Assembly: GCF_029051685.1 (NCBI RefSeq)
Contig: NZ_JAACFT010000007.1
Span: 1 to 64,000 of the forward strand
Length of the DNA stretch: 64,000 nt
Direction of reading: 5' to 3'
Source of the DNA: Bradyrhizobium sp. CSA207
GTDB lineage: Bacteria; Pseudomonadota; Alphaproteobacteria; Rhizobiales; Xanthobacteraceae
How positions within the stretch are numbered: position 1 is the stretch's first letter; each line of letters begins with the position of its first letter. This document shows positions 52,499-60,594 of the stretch, in pieces. The notes below the pieces were generated by a model that searched no databases, was not told the DNA's origin, and was given only the letters and a program-made list of their open reading frames with translations. Position numbers and translations under genes: made by a program.

Positions 52499-53703
52499 TG
52501 GGCGCCCACCCAACCACCATCGAGCCTGCCGGGCTGTCCGAGCGCACCGGCATCCTTCACCCGCGGCAGGGCGATCCGGCCCGGAGCGAAGCCTATCTGC
52601 CCTCGCCTTGCGTGCAGAATCATGCCGCCAACATTGCCATGCTCGGCAATGGCGACCTCGCGACCGTCTGGTTCGGTGGCACGCAGGAGGGGATTCCCGA
52701 CATTTCGGTGTATTTTTCCCGGCTCGCGCAGGGGGCGGAGCGCTGGACGGCGCCGATCAAGCTATCCGACGATCCGACCCGGTCCGAGCAGAACCCGGTA
52801 CTGTTCACAACGCCGACCGACGGGCTCTGGCTGATCTGGACGGCGCAGGTCTCCGGCAACCAGGACACCTCGCTCATACGCAAGCGCGTCTCACATGACC
52901 ATGGCCAGACATGGGGTCCGATCGAGACGTTGTTCGAGGCGCCGCAGGGTTACGGTCTGTTCGTGCGCCAGCCGCCCGTCGTGCTCGATGACGGCGCCTG
53001 GCTGATCCCGGTGGTTCACTGCGTCAGTGTTCCGGGCGCCAAATGGGTCGGCGATCGCGACATCAGCGCGGTGCGGATCTCGACTGATCAGGGCCGAAGC
53101 TGGAGCGAACATGTCGTGCCCGGTTCGCTCGGCTGCGTGCATATGAACGTGCTCAAGCTCAAGGACGGGTTGCTGGCGCTCTATCGCAGCCGCTGGGCCG
53201 ATTTCATTCATGCCAGCCGCTCGGCGGATGGCCGCGCTTGGTCGGCGCCCGAGCCTACCGCGCTGCCCAACAACAACTCTTCGATCCAGGCGACCGTGCT
53301 CGTCGACGGACGCATCGCGCTGGTCTTCAACCATTCCAGCGCAGCCGACGCTTCGGGTCGGCGCACTGGCCTCTACGACGACATCGAGGATGAGGGCGAG
53401 GCGCGCGACAAAGCCGGGCCTGCTTCCGTCGCGACGGGTCGCACAGCCTTCTGGGGTGCGCCACGGGCGCCGATGACGCTCGCGATCTCCGCGGATGGCG
53501 GCCGATCCTGGCCGGTCATGCGCGATCTCGAAACCGGCGACGGCTTCTGCATGACCAACAACTCGAAGGACCAGCTCAACCGCGAGTTCTCCTATCCATC
53601 GATCACGCAGACGCCCGACGGGCTGCTGCAGATCGCCTTCACCTACTACCGCCGCGCCATCAAGCATGTCCGCGTCCCGCCAGATTGGGCGAGCGGCGCC
53701 TGA
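52498..53703 (+). CDS. Sialidase-like (BNR/Asp-box) beta-propeller protein
   Basis: This 401-residue protein shows four Asp-box repeats: SHDHGQTWG, STDQGRSWS, SADGRAWS and SADGGRSWP, spaced along a six-bladed propeller as in exo-sialidase family proteins. It has no signal peptide, so it stays in the cytoplasm. The start is the ATG at 52498 with AAGGAGG seven bases before it. Many such proteins in acid-sugar clusters act on non-sialic substrates (hydrolase or lyase type). What this one cuts is unknown. Encoded in the middle of the acid-sugar operon, it may release the acid from a conjugate. Confidence 0.85.
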   Translation: MGAHPTTIEPAGLSERTGILHPRQGDPARSEAYLPSPCVQNHAANIAMLGNGDLATVWFGGTQEGIPDISVYFSRLAQGAERWTAPIKLSDDPTRSEQNPVLFTTPTDGLWLIWTAQVSGNQDTSLIRKRVSHDHGQTWGPIETLFEAPQGYGLFVRQPPVVLDDGAWLIPVVHCVSVPGAKWVGDRDISAVRISTDQGRSWSEHVVPGSLGCVHMNVLKLKDGLLALYRSRWADFIHASRSADGRAWSAPEPTALPNNNSSIQATVLVDGRIALVFNHSSAADASGRRTGLYDDIEDEGEARDKAGPASVATGRTAFWGAPRAPMTLAISADGGRSWPVMRDLETGDGFCMTNNSKDQLNREFSYPSITQTPDGLLQIAFTYYRRAIKHVRVPPDWASGA

Positions 53704-53746
53704 TCGCCCGCCACGAAAACTCCAGAAGGACAACCCGGAGACGCCA

Positions 53747-54553
53747 ATGGCCGCCCTCGCTCAGAACCACCCGCTCGATGCCGCGCCGCCGACCCGCGAC
53801 CTCATCGCGATCCGCGGGCTCGACAAGACCTATGCCGGCGGCAGTGTGCATGCACTGTCCAACATCGATCTCGACATCAAGGATGGCGAATTCGTCTGCG
53901 TCGTGGGTCCGTCCGGCTGCGGCAAGTCGACCTTGCTGCGCATCCTCGCCGGGCTCGACGACTATGACAGCGGCGATGCGGCGCTGGACGGCAAGACCAT
54001 CACCGGCCCCTCGCGGGATGTCGGCGTCGTCTTCCAGGCGGCCAATCTCCTGCCGTGGCTGACGGTGCGTGAGAACGTCGCCCTGCCGTTGCGCGTCGGC
54101 GGCAAGCAGGTCGGCCAGGCGGAGGACATCGATCGCCTGCTCGACGTCACGGGCCTCAAGGATTTCGGCCACCGCTATCCTTACGAACTCTCGGGCGGCA
54201 TGCAGCAGCGTGCCGGCATTTGCCGGGCGCTGGTCCGCTCACCCCGCGTGCTGCTGATGGACGAGCCGTTCGGCGCGCTCGACGCGCTGACCCGCGAGCG
54301 GATGAACCTCGAGCTGCAGCGCATCTGGCAGGCGAGCCGCAAGACCGTGCTGCTGATCACCCATTCGATCTCGGAAGCGATCTTCCTCGGCGACCGCGTC
54401 GTGGTGATGTCGGCAAGGCCTGGCCGAGTCATTCGCGAGCTCGAGGTGCCGATCTCGCGCCCTCGCTCGAATGACACCATCATCAGCCATCCGGCCTATC
54501 CTGCGCTTGCCAAGGAGATCCGCGGACTTCTCAACGCCTCGGGAGACGAGTGA
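53747..54553 (+). CDS. ABC transporter ATP-binding protein (SsuB/TauB-like)
   Basis: This 268-residue ATPase has Walker A GPSGCGKSTLL near residue 52, the Q-loop VFQAANLLPWLTV, signature LSGGMQQRAGICRAL and Walker B VLLMDEPFGALDAL. The Q-loop style is of the nitrate/sulfonate/taurine type. It is followed by its permease with a 1-base overlap. A longer frame at 53666 would start inside the sialidase-like gene, so I use the ATG at 53747. Confidence 0.92.
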   Translation: MAALAQNHPLDAAPPTRDLIAIRGLDKTYAGGSVHALSNIDLDIKDGEFVCVVGPSGCGKSTLLRILAGLDDYDSGDAALDGKTITGPSRDVGVVFQAANLLPWLTVRENVALPLRVGGKQVGQAEDIDRLLDVTGLKDFGHRYPYELSGGMQQRAGICRALVRSPRVLLMDEPFGALDALTRERMNLELQRIWQASRKTVLLITHSISEAIFLGDRVVVMSARPGRVIRELEVPISRPRSNDTIISHPAYPALAKEIRGLLNASGDE

Positions 54554-55425
54554 TGAGCCGGGCACAGACCACTATCGTCGCCGATCCCGTAACGATCGAG
54601 CGCGCCGCACCCAAGCCGAAGACGGCGGCTGGTAAGCACAAGGACGCGAGGGGCGTCAACGGCACCGCGATCACGCTCGTCGGCCTCGTGCTGCTCTTCA
54701 TCGGTTGGTCGCTGGCGGTGAAGTATCTGGACATCCCGTCCTACATCCTTCCCACGCCGCTCGCCGTCTGGAAGGCGCTCTGGTCCGGCATCGCGGTCAG
54801 CCCGACGAGCCCGCTTGGCTATTACCTGCCGCTCTGGGGTACGCTGAAGAACGCGGCGCTCGGTCTTGCCATCGGTTCCGGCCTCGGCCTGGTACTCGGC
54901 TCGTTGATGGCCGAAAGCCGGCTGATCGAGAAGCTGATCATGCCTTATGCCTTCGCGCTGCAGAGCTTGCCGAAGGTCGCCATCGCCCCGCTGATCGTGA
55001 TCTGGTTTGGCTTCGGCGACGGCTCGAAGATCGCGATTTCCTCGCTCCTCGCGTTCTTCCCGATGCTGATCAACAGTTTCACCGGCCTTCGCGCCGTCGA
55101 GCCCGAGCGCATCGACCTGATGCGTTCGCTCTCGGCCTCGCGTTTCGAGACCTATCGCATCGTGAAGCTGCCGAACGCCGCGCCATACATCTTCGCCGGG
55201 CTCGACATGGCGGTTGTCTATGCCCTGCTGGGCACCATCGTCGCCGAGTTCCTTGGCGCGCAGCAGGGCATGGGCGTCGTTATCACGCAGGCCCAGGCCG
55301 TCACGGACGTGGCGGGCGTATTCGCCGCGCTGGTGATCCTGGGTGCCATGGGAATCCTTCTGCACAGCATCGTCCGCGGACTGGAAACGAAAATCGTTCA
55401 TTGGGGCGATCGCGGTCGAAAGTGA
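54553..55425 (+). CDS. ABC transporter permease (SsuC/TauC-like)
   Basis: This 290-residue membrane protein has the family loop GLRAVEPERIDLMRSLSASRFETYRIVKLPNAAPYIFAGL and the AESRLIEKLIMPYAFALQSLPKVAIAPLIVIWFG segment. Five or six hydrophobic helices are seen. The start overlaps the ATPase stop by one base. It forms a homodimeric pore for the NMT1-type binding proteins encoded just downstream. Confidence 0.92.
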   Translation: MSRAQTTIVADPVTIERAAPKPKTAAGKHKDARGVNGTAITLVGLVLLFIGWSLAVKYLDIPSYILPTPLAVWKALWSGIAVSPTSPLGYYLPLWGTLKNAALGLAIGSGLGLVLGSLMAESRLIEKLIMPYAFALQSLPKVAIAPLIVIWFGFGDGSKIAISSLLAFFPMLINSFTGLRAVEPERIDLMRSLSASRFETYRIVKLPNAAPYIFAGLDMAVVYALLGTIVAEFLGAQQGMGVVITQAQAVTDVAGVFAALVILGAMGILLHSIVRGLETKIVHWGDRGRK

Positions 55426-55455
55426 CCAAACCAAATGGGGAAGGGAGGAAAGACA

Positions 55456-56523
55456 ATGATCACACGTCGAGCCTGGCTTGCCGCGAGTGCCGCCTTCGCG
55501 GCTGCGGCCGCGATCGGCCCGCGAACGGCGTCGGCGCAATCCGCAAGGACGTTGAAAGTCGCGATCGGTCAGAAGACGATCGCCCCCAATCTCGTGAACC
55601 TGCTGATCGGCGAAGGGCTTGGCTACAACGCGGCGGAGGGCTTCAAGGCGCAGTTCCTGATGGTGGGCGGCGTCTCGAACGCGCAAGTCGCCGTCGAGAA
55701 AGGCGATGTCGACATCGCGACCGGCGTGCCGTCCTTCGCCCTACCCATCCTGGCGCGCGGCGATTGGGGGAAGGCTACCCACTTCTACCAGTATACCTAT
55801 TCCTACAAGTGGGACGTGGCGGTGAAACCGGATTCGACCCTCAAGAGCTATGAGGAGCTCAAGGGCAAGAATATTGGCGTCTCGGACTTCGCCGGCACCG
55901 AATTCCCAGTAACGAAGAACGTCCTGCGCAATCTCGGCATCGACCCCGAGCGCGACGTGAAATGGACTGCGGTCGGTAGCGGCGTTGCGGCTGGCGTTGC
56001 GCTCCAGCGCGGCGCCATCGACGCACTTGCCTATTACGACACCGGCTTTGGACAGATCGAGGGAGCCGGCATCGACTTCAGGCTGCTGCCGCTGCCCAAG
56101 GATCTGCCGATGGTCGGTGGACAGTTCCTGATGGCGTTGCGCGATCGCTTCGCCAAGGATCGCGAACTGCTGATCGGCTATGGCAGATCGGTGGCGAAGG
56201 CATCCGTTTTTCTCGCAGCCAGCCCCCGTGCCGGTGCGCGTGCCTTTCTGAAGATGTATCCGGAAGCGGCCCCGCGCGGCTCCAGCGAGGAGGATGCGGT
56301 CAAGTCCGTGCTGGTCGCGACCGCGCGGCGCATCAAGCTCTACGAGCCGCCCTATCAGGGTGCCAAGCTAGGCAGCATCAATCCGGAGGAGTTCCGGATC
56401 GAGGCGCAGATGAACGCCATGAAGATTGCCTCTTTTGACGGCTTTTACTCAAACGAGCTGATCGATGAGATCAATCGCTTCGATCGCGACGAGATCAAAC
56501 GGCAGGCGCGGTCCTACGCATGA
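55456..56523 (+). CDS. ABC transporter substrate-binding protein, NMT1/SsuA type, first copy
   Basis: This 355-residue protein has a twin-arginine-like signal (TRRAWLAASAAFAAAAAIG, cleavage near ASAQS) and the type II binding-protein fold of nitrate/sulfonate/thiamine-precursor carriers. Blocks are NLVNLLIGEGLGYNAAEGFK, KNIGVSDFAGTE, DRVWTAVGSGVAAG-like DVKWTAVGSGVAAG and YYDTGFGQIEG. GGGAGGAAAG precedes the ATG at 55456. A close paralog follows one gene later. Confidence 0.9.
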   Translation: MITRRAWLAASAAFAAAAAIGPRTASAQSARTLKVAIGQKTIAPNLVNLLIGEGLGYNAAEGFKAQFLMVGGVSNAQVAVEKGDVDIATGVPSFALPILARGDWGKATHFYQYTYSYKWDVAVKPDSTLKSYEELKGKNIGVSDFAGTEFPVTKNVLRNLGIDPERDVKWTAVGSGVAAGVALQRGAIDALAYYDTGFGQIEGAGIDFRLLPLPKDLPMVGGQFLMALRDRFAKDRELLIGYGRSVAKASVFLAASPRAGARAFLKMYPEAAPRGSSEEDAVKSVLVATARRIKLYEPPYQGAKLGSINPEEFRIEAQMNAMKIASFDGFYSNELIDEINRFDRDEIKRQARSYA

Positions 56524-56540
56524 GCATAGGAGCGACAAAG

Positions 56541-57383
56541 ATGGATATGGCGACAGCGCGGCGTATCGATGCGCAGGCAGCCGCCGGCATTTGCGACACG
56601 CATTTCCACGTCTTCGGTCCCTATGATCGCTTCCCACTGCCGCGCGACGCTTCCTATCGGCCGAAGGAGGCGACTGTGGCGGCATATCGCGACGTCACCA
56701 GTCGGCTCGGTATCGACCGCATGGTGGTCGTCCAGGGCGGCTGCTATGGCGTCGACAACCAAGCGATGCTCGCCGCCGTGCAGAGCCTCGGCCCGGATCG
56801 CGCCTCCGGAATTGCCGTCATCGACGAGGCCACGAGCGTCGCAGATCTCCGCCGGCTTGATGAAGGCGGCGTGCGCGGCATTCGGATCAACGCCATATCG
56901 GACAAGGGTATCGACGCCGATGCTATCCGGGCCCGTGCGAACATGATTGCAGAGTTGGGCTGGCACATCCAGTTCCACGCGCGCGCCGACCAGATCGTGC
57001 AGCATGCGGCTCTGCTTCGCGATCTGCCTGTCGATGTGGTGATCGACCATTGCGGCCGGATCGATCCGCGCGAAGGTGAGGACCAAGAGGCCATGCGTGC
57101 GATGTTGGATCTGCTCGAGACGGGGCGAGGCTGGATCAAGCTCATCAGCTACCGATCGCTGCCGCCTGGCGGCAGGGGCGACGAGATGGTGCCGTTCTTG
57201 CGGCGCTTTGCTGCGGCCGCGCCGGAACGCTGCCTCTGGGGTACGGACTGGCCTCATCCCCTGCTGGACAGTGAGCCGGATACCGGCGCGCTGCTCGATG
57301 AGTTCGCTGGCGTTTTCGATAGCGAGCCCCTTCGCGGGGCAATTCTCAGCAAGAATGCTGGGCAACTTTATGGATTCCAATAA
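56541..57383 (+). CDS. Amidohydrolase family protein (LigI/2-pyrone-dicarboxylate lactonase-like)
   Basis: This 280-residue TIM-barrel hydrolase carries DTHFHVFGP (the HxH metal site), CGRIDPREG after VVIDH, and GTDWPHP with the aspartate. The family contains lactonases of sugar acids and 2-pyrone-4,6-dicarboxylate. It would open a lactone of the acid sugar. I chose the ATG at 56541, with AGGAG eight bases before it; an ATG at 56520 overlapping the previous stop as ATGA is also possible and would add seven residues. It sits between two paralogous binding proteins. Confidence 0.85.
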   Translation: MDMATARRIDAQAAAGICDTHFHVFGPYDRFPLPRDASYRPKEATVAAYRDVTSRLGIDRMVVVQGGCYGVDNQAMLAAVQSLGPDRASGIAVIDEATSVADLRRLDEGGVRGIRINAISDKGIDADAIRARANMIAELGWHIQFHARADQIVQHAALLRDLPVDVVIDHCGRIDPREGEDQEAMRAMLDLLETGRGWIKLISYRSLPPGGRGDEMVPFLRRFAAAAPERCLWGTDWPHPLLDSEPDTGALLDEFAGVFDSEPLRGAILSKNAGQLYGFQ

Positions 57384-57427
57384 CGGCCCGTAGTCCAGAG
57401 CATAATTAGAACGAAGGGAGAGAAACG

Positions 57428-58489
57428 ATGGCTACACGCAGAGAATGGCTTCTGGCGAGCGGCGCCTTCGCCGCGGCGCTGACGATCGGCTCGCGCTCGG
57501 GTTTCGCGCAGGGAGCCAAGACCCTCAAGGTCGGTTTCGGGCAGAAGGCGATCAGTCCCAATCTCATCAACCTGCTGATCGGCGAGACGCTCGGCTATAA
57601 CGCCGCCGAAGGCTTCAAGGTCCAGGGCATGGCACTGGGCGGCAACAACAACGTCCAGGTCGCAACCGACAAGGGCGACGTCGATGTCGGCGTTGGCGTC
57701 CCATCGACCGCGCTGCCGATCCTGTCAAAGGGCGAATGGGGCAGCGCCGTCAATTTCTACGAATACACTTATCCCTACAAATGGGATATCGCCATCAAGA
57801 AGGGCGCAGGCACGAAAAGCTATGCCGAGCTCAGAGGCAAGAATATCGGCGTTTCGGACTTTGCCGGAACAGAATACCCGGTCACTCGCAACGTTCTGCG
57901 CAGCCTCGGTCTCGATCCCGACCGGGACGTGAAATGGACCGCGGTGGGCAATGGCATCCCCGCCGGCGTAGCGCTGGATCGTGGCGCCATCGACGCGCTT
58001 GCCTATTACGACACCGGGTTCGGGCAGATCGAGGCGGCCGGCATGGCGATCGAGATGCTGCCCCGCCCGGAGAAGCTGCCGATGATCGGTGGCCAGTTCC
58101 TGATGGCGCAGCGCGCGCGCATCGAGGCCGATCGTGCCCTCTTCGTCGGCTATGGCCGCTCGGTCGCGAAGGCATCCGTTTTTCTGCTCGCCAACCCCTC
58201 GGCCGGCGCCCAGGCCTTCCTCAAAATGTATCCCGAGACGGCCCCGCGCGGCTCCACTGCGGAACAGGCGGTCAAATCGGTGCTCGAGGCGATCAGCCGG
58301 CGCATCAAGCTCTACGAGCCGCCCTATCAGGGCGCAAAGATGGGAAGCATCCGGGAAGAGGAGTTCGCCACAGAAGCGCAGATGAACGGCTGGGACATCA
58401 AGGACTTCACGAAAATATACACCAACGACCTGATCGACGAGATTAATAAGTTCGACGTCGAGCAGATCCGGGCGCAGGCTCGTTCCTGA
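57428..58489 (+). CDS. ABC transporter substrate-binding protein, NMT1/SsuA type, second copy
   Basis: This 353-residue protein is a close paralog of the one at 55456-56523; long stretches are near-identical in pattern (NLLIGE-LGYNAAEGFK, KNIGVSDFAGTE, KLYEPPYQGAK). It has its own signal (TRREWLLASGAFAAALTIG, cleavage near FAQG). Both seem to serve the single permease/ATPase pair encoded upstream. The duplication must be fairly recent but is not a mere tandem, as the amidohydrolase gene lies between. The stop overlaps the next ATG by one base. Confidence 0.9.
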   Translation: MATRREWLLASGAFAAALTIGSRSGFAQGAKTLKVGFGQKAISPNLINLLIGETLGYNAAEGFKVQGMALGGNNNVQVATDKGDVDVGVGVPSTALPILSKGEWGSAVNFYEYTYPYKWDIAIKKGAGTKSYAELRGKNIGVSDFAGTEYPVTRNVLRSLGLDPDRDVKWTAVGNGIPAGVALDRGAIDALAYYDTGFGQIEAAGMAIEMLPRPEKLPMIGGQFLMAQRARIEADRALFVGYGRSVAKASVFLLANPSAGAQAFLKMYPETAPRGSTAEQAVKSVLEAISRRIKLYEPPYQGAKMGSIREEEFATEAQMNGWDIKDFTKIYTNDLIDEINKFDVEQIRAQARS

Positions 58490-59196
58490 TGAGCACCGTC
58501 ATCACATCGCAGGACGGGCGCGCCAGACGTGCGCTCGTGACCGGTGTGAGTTCCGGCATTGGCGAGGCGATCGCGAAGCGGTTGCTCGCCGAGGGCTGGA
58601 ACGTGGTTGGCTTCAGCCGCAGCAAGCCCGCCTTCGCAGCGGAAGGGCTGATCCACAAGGAGGTCGATCTCTCCGATCGAGAGGCGCTCGCCGCAGCGTT
58701 GAAGAAGCTTGAGTCGCTCGACGCCATCGTCCATGCAGCCGGCATCCTGCGCGTGGGGCACCTTGGAGAGCTCGATCCGGAAAACGCGCACGAGATGTGG
58801 CGGCTGCATGTCGACGCGGCCGAGCAGATCGTCGAAGCGCTGGTACCCTCGCTTCCCGACGGCGCCCGCATCGTGCTGCTCGGCAGCCGGACGGCTGGCG
58901 GCTCTCCCGGGCGCGCGCAATATGCGGCGACTAAGGCTGCTGTGGTCGGAATGGCGCGTTCCTTCGCGATCGAGCTTGCACCACGCCAGATCACAGTGAA
59001 CGTCGTGGCGCCCGGTGCGACCGACACGCCGATGCTGAGAGACCCGCGTCGCGCATCGGTCGCGCCGAAGATGCCGCCGATCGGCCGTCTGGTAAGGCCG
59101 GAGGAAATCGCTGCGACTACGTCTTTTCTGCTTTCCGAAGGCGCTGGTAGCATCACAGGCCAGCAGATCATCGTCTGCGGCGGTGCCTCGCTTTGA
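58489..59196 (+). CDS. SDR family oxidoreductase
   Basis: This 235-residue short-chain dehydrogenase has the cofactor motif TGVSSGIG at about residues 19-26, NAG-like HAAGILR, and the catalytic YAATK with the serine in LLGSRTAGG. It starts at the ATG overlapping the previous stop (TGATG). It is likely to be part of the acid-sugar operon, oxidising or reducing a polyol or keto acid. Confidence 0.9.
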   Translation: MSTVITSQDGRARRALVTGVSSGIGEAIAKRLLAEGWNVVGFSRSKPAFAAEGLIHKEVDLSDREALAAALKKLESLDAIVHAAGILRVGHLGELDPENAHEMWRLHVDAAEQIVEALVPSLPDGARIVLLGSRTAGGSPGRAQYAATKAAVVGMARSFAIELAPRQITVNVVAPGATDTPMLRDPRRASVAPKMPPIGRLVRPEEIAATTSFLLSEGAGSITGQQIIVCGGASL

Positions 59197-59236
59197 GCTC
59201 GCTGCCCATTTGTAGACCGGTCCCGTTGGTATCCGC

Positions 59237-60034
59237 ATGACTGAGCCGAAATTCCGCAACAAATCCGTCTGCGTCACCGGAGGAGCCCGGGGCCTGGGCG
59301 CCGTCATCGCGCGGCGCTTTGCGATCGCGGGTGCTCACGTACATGTCGCCGACCTGCTTGACGAGGAGATTCAAGCGCTGGGCCGCAGCCTGCGCGACGA
59401 AGGTCTCTTGGCGACGGCGCATCGGCTCGACGTCGCCGACGAAGCCGATTGGGAGAGGCTCGTGGCCGCCATCGACGCGGCCGGCACCGGGCTCGACGTG
59501 CTGGTCAACAACGCGGGGATCATCATCCGCAAGCCGCTGATGCAAACGTCGAAATCCGAATGGGACAAGGTGATGAACGTCAATGTCGCCGGCATCTTTT
59601 TGGGGATGAAACATTGCCGCTCGCTGCTGGCTGAAGCAGCGCCTTCTGCGATCGTCAACGTCTCGTCGACCGCTGGTATCATAGCTCATGGCGACCCTTC
59701 CTATACTGCCAGCAAATGGGCCGTTCGCGGCCTGACAAAATCGGCGGCGCTCGAGTTCAGCGCCGACCGGATCAGGGTCAATTCCGTCCACCCGGCGATA
59801 ATCGCTACGCCGCTCACGTTCGCTGCGCCGGAAGGCCACATGGACGCTAATCGCGCGATGATCCCGATGGGTCGGGAAGCCCGTCCCGACGAGATCGCCA
59901 ATATCGTCCTGTTCTTGGCGTCGGACCATGCGTCGTTCATGACCGGCAGCGAGGTGACGGCAGATGGCGGACTAACAACGGGGGGTGTCGCGCATGCCCG
60001 GAAAAGATTGCAGACGGAAATCCAACAGCGTTGA
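59237..60034 (+). CDS. SDR family oxidoreductase
   Basis: This 265-residue classical SDR has TGGARGLG at about residues 15-22, NNAGIIIRKPL, the catalytic serine in NVSSTAG, and YTASK. The family includes gluconate, L-iditol and 2-deoxy-gluconate dehydrogenases, so a sugar acid substrate is likely. It follows the previous SDR by 40 bases and is the last gene of the plus-strand operon. The C-terminal 15 residues (VAHARKRLQTEIQQR) run past the family end. Confidence 0.9.
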   Translation: MTEPKFRNKSVCVTGGARGLGAVIARRFAIAGAHVHVADLLDEEIQALGRSLRDEGLLATAHRLDVADEADWERLVAAIDAAGTGLDVLVNNAGIIIRKPLMQTSKSEWDKVMNVNVAGIFLGMKHCRSLLAEAAPSAIVNVSSTAGIIAHGDPSYTASKWAVRGLTKSAALEFSADRIRVNSVHPAIIATPLTFAAPEGHMDANRAMIPMGREARPDEIANIVLFLASDHASFMTGSEVTADGGLTTGGVAHARKRLQTEIQQR

Positions 60035-60084
60035 TCCTACTCGCGTGCCTGCAAGAAGACCTCATAGCATCGCCTTGATGGCGC

Positions 60085-60200
60085 CGGTACGGCGGCTACA
60101 GGATGAGAGTCGCACCGCAGGATTCGATGGCGGTGCGAATAGCAGCACCCTTATGGGCCGGCAGATTGTCCATCACCACGATGTCGCCAAGCCGGGCTGC
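60085..60200 (-). pseudogene. IS630-family transposase fragment
   Basis: The minus strand encodes [20 protein letters not shown], then [10 protein letters not shown], a TAG, and PPY. This is the second DDE block (DNLxxHK) and the LPPYSP start of IS630 transposases, here interrupted by a stop. About 40 of 330 residues remain. It marks a past insertion next to the end of the acid-sugar operon. Confidence 0.72.
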
Positions 60201-60214
60201 GCATCACGCGCAGG

Positions 60215-60330
60215 ACGTAGAGGGCAGCTTGCTGTTGACCGGAAGTACCCCGCGGTGATCATCTTGTAGATCTGTGCGGAGAGCTGCTCGGCCAGCCGCG
60301 GTGGCTGCCGCCGCAGAGCACGCGCAGCGA
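60215..60330 (-). pseudogene. Fragment of a GntR-type regulator N-terminus
   Basis: On the minus strand the frame reads RLAEQLSAQIYKMITAGYF, and after a one-base shift PVNSKLPS, which matches the first helices of GntR winged helices (AEQL..QI...I..G....SKLPSE). Nothing of the recognition helix remains. It directly adjoins the IS630 fragment, so the element may have broken the gene. Confidence 0.45.
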
Positions 60331-60594
60331 CGAGGAGGAGGGCGGAGCCATTCGAGCGTCTTCTATGGAAGCTGGCCTCAGGCTCGAGTCTAACTTAATA
60401 ACTTGACTGACAACTTTACGTCTAAGTATGATCAATCGTCATTGAAGGAGCGGTATGCAATGCAGCCTGCTGAAAGCGCTTGTTCGATGCGCGACGCAGA
60501 TGATTGCGGGCTGCAGTAGGCAATCGACTGGGACGAACGCGCTTTTCTTCTTCCACTTGCGCCACTCTCGATACGCACTCCTGGAGGATTACCG
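60331..60594. other. AT-richer intergenic stretch with promoter
   Basis: No gene is seen. Bases 60385-60440 are clearly richer in A and T than the surroundings and hold the promoter-like pair described separately. The rest up to the ATG at 60595 has a GGAGG ribosome site at 60582-60586. Confidence 0.5.
60403..60432 (+). promoter_or_regulatory. Sigma-70-like promoter for the ferric-type ABC operon
   Basis: TTGACT (60403-60408) and TATGAT (60427-60432) are separated by 18 bases, each one or two bases off consensus, in an AT-rich patch. The start would be near 60440, leaving a 150-base leader before the binding-protein gene. Confidence 0.55.
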
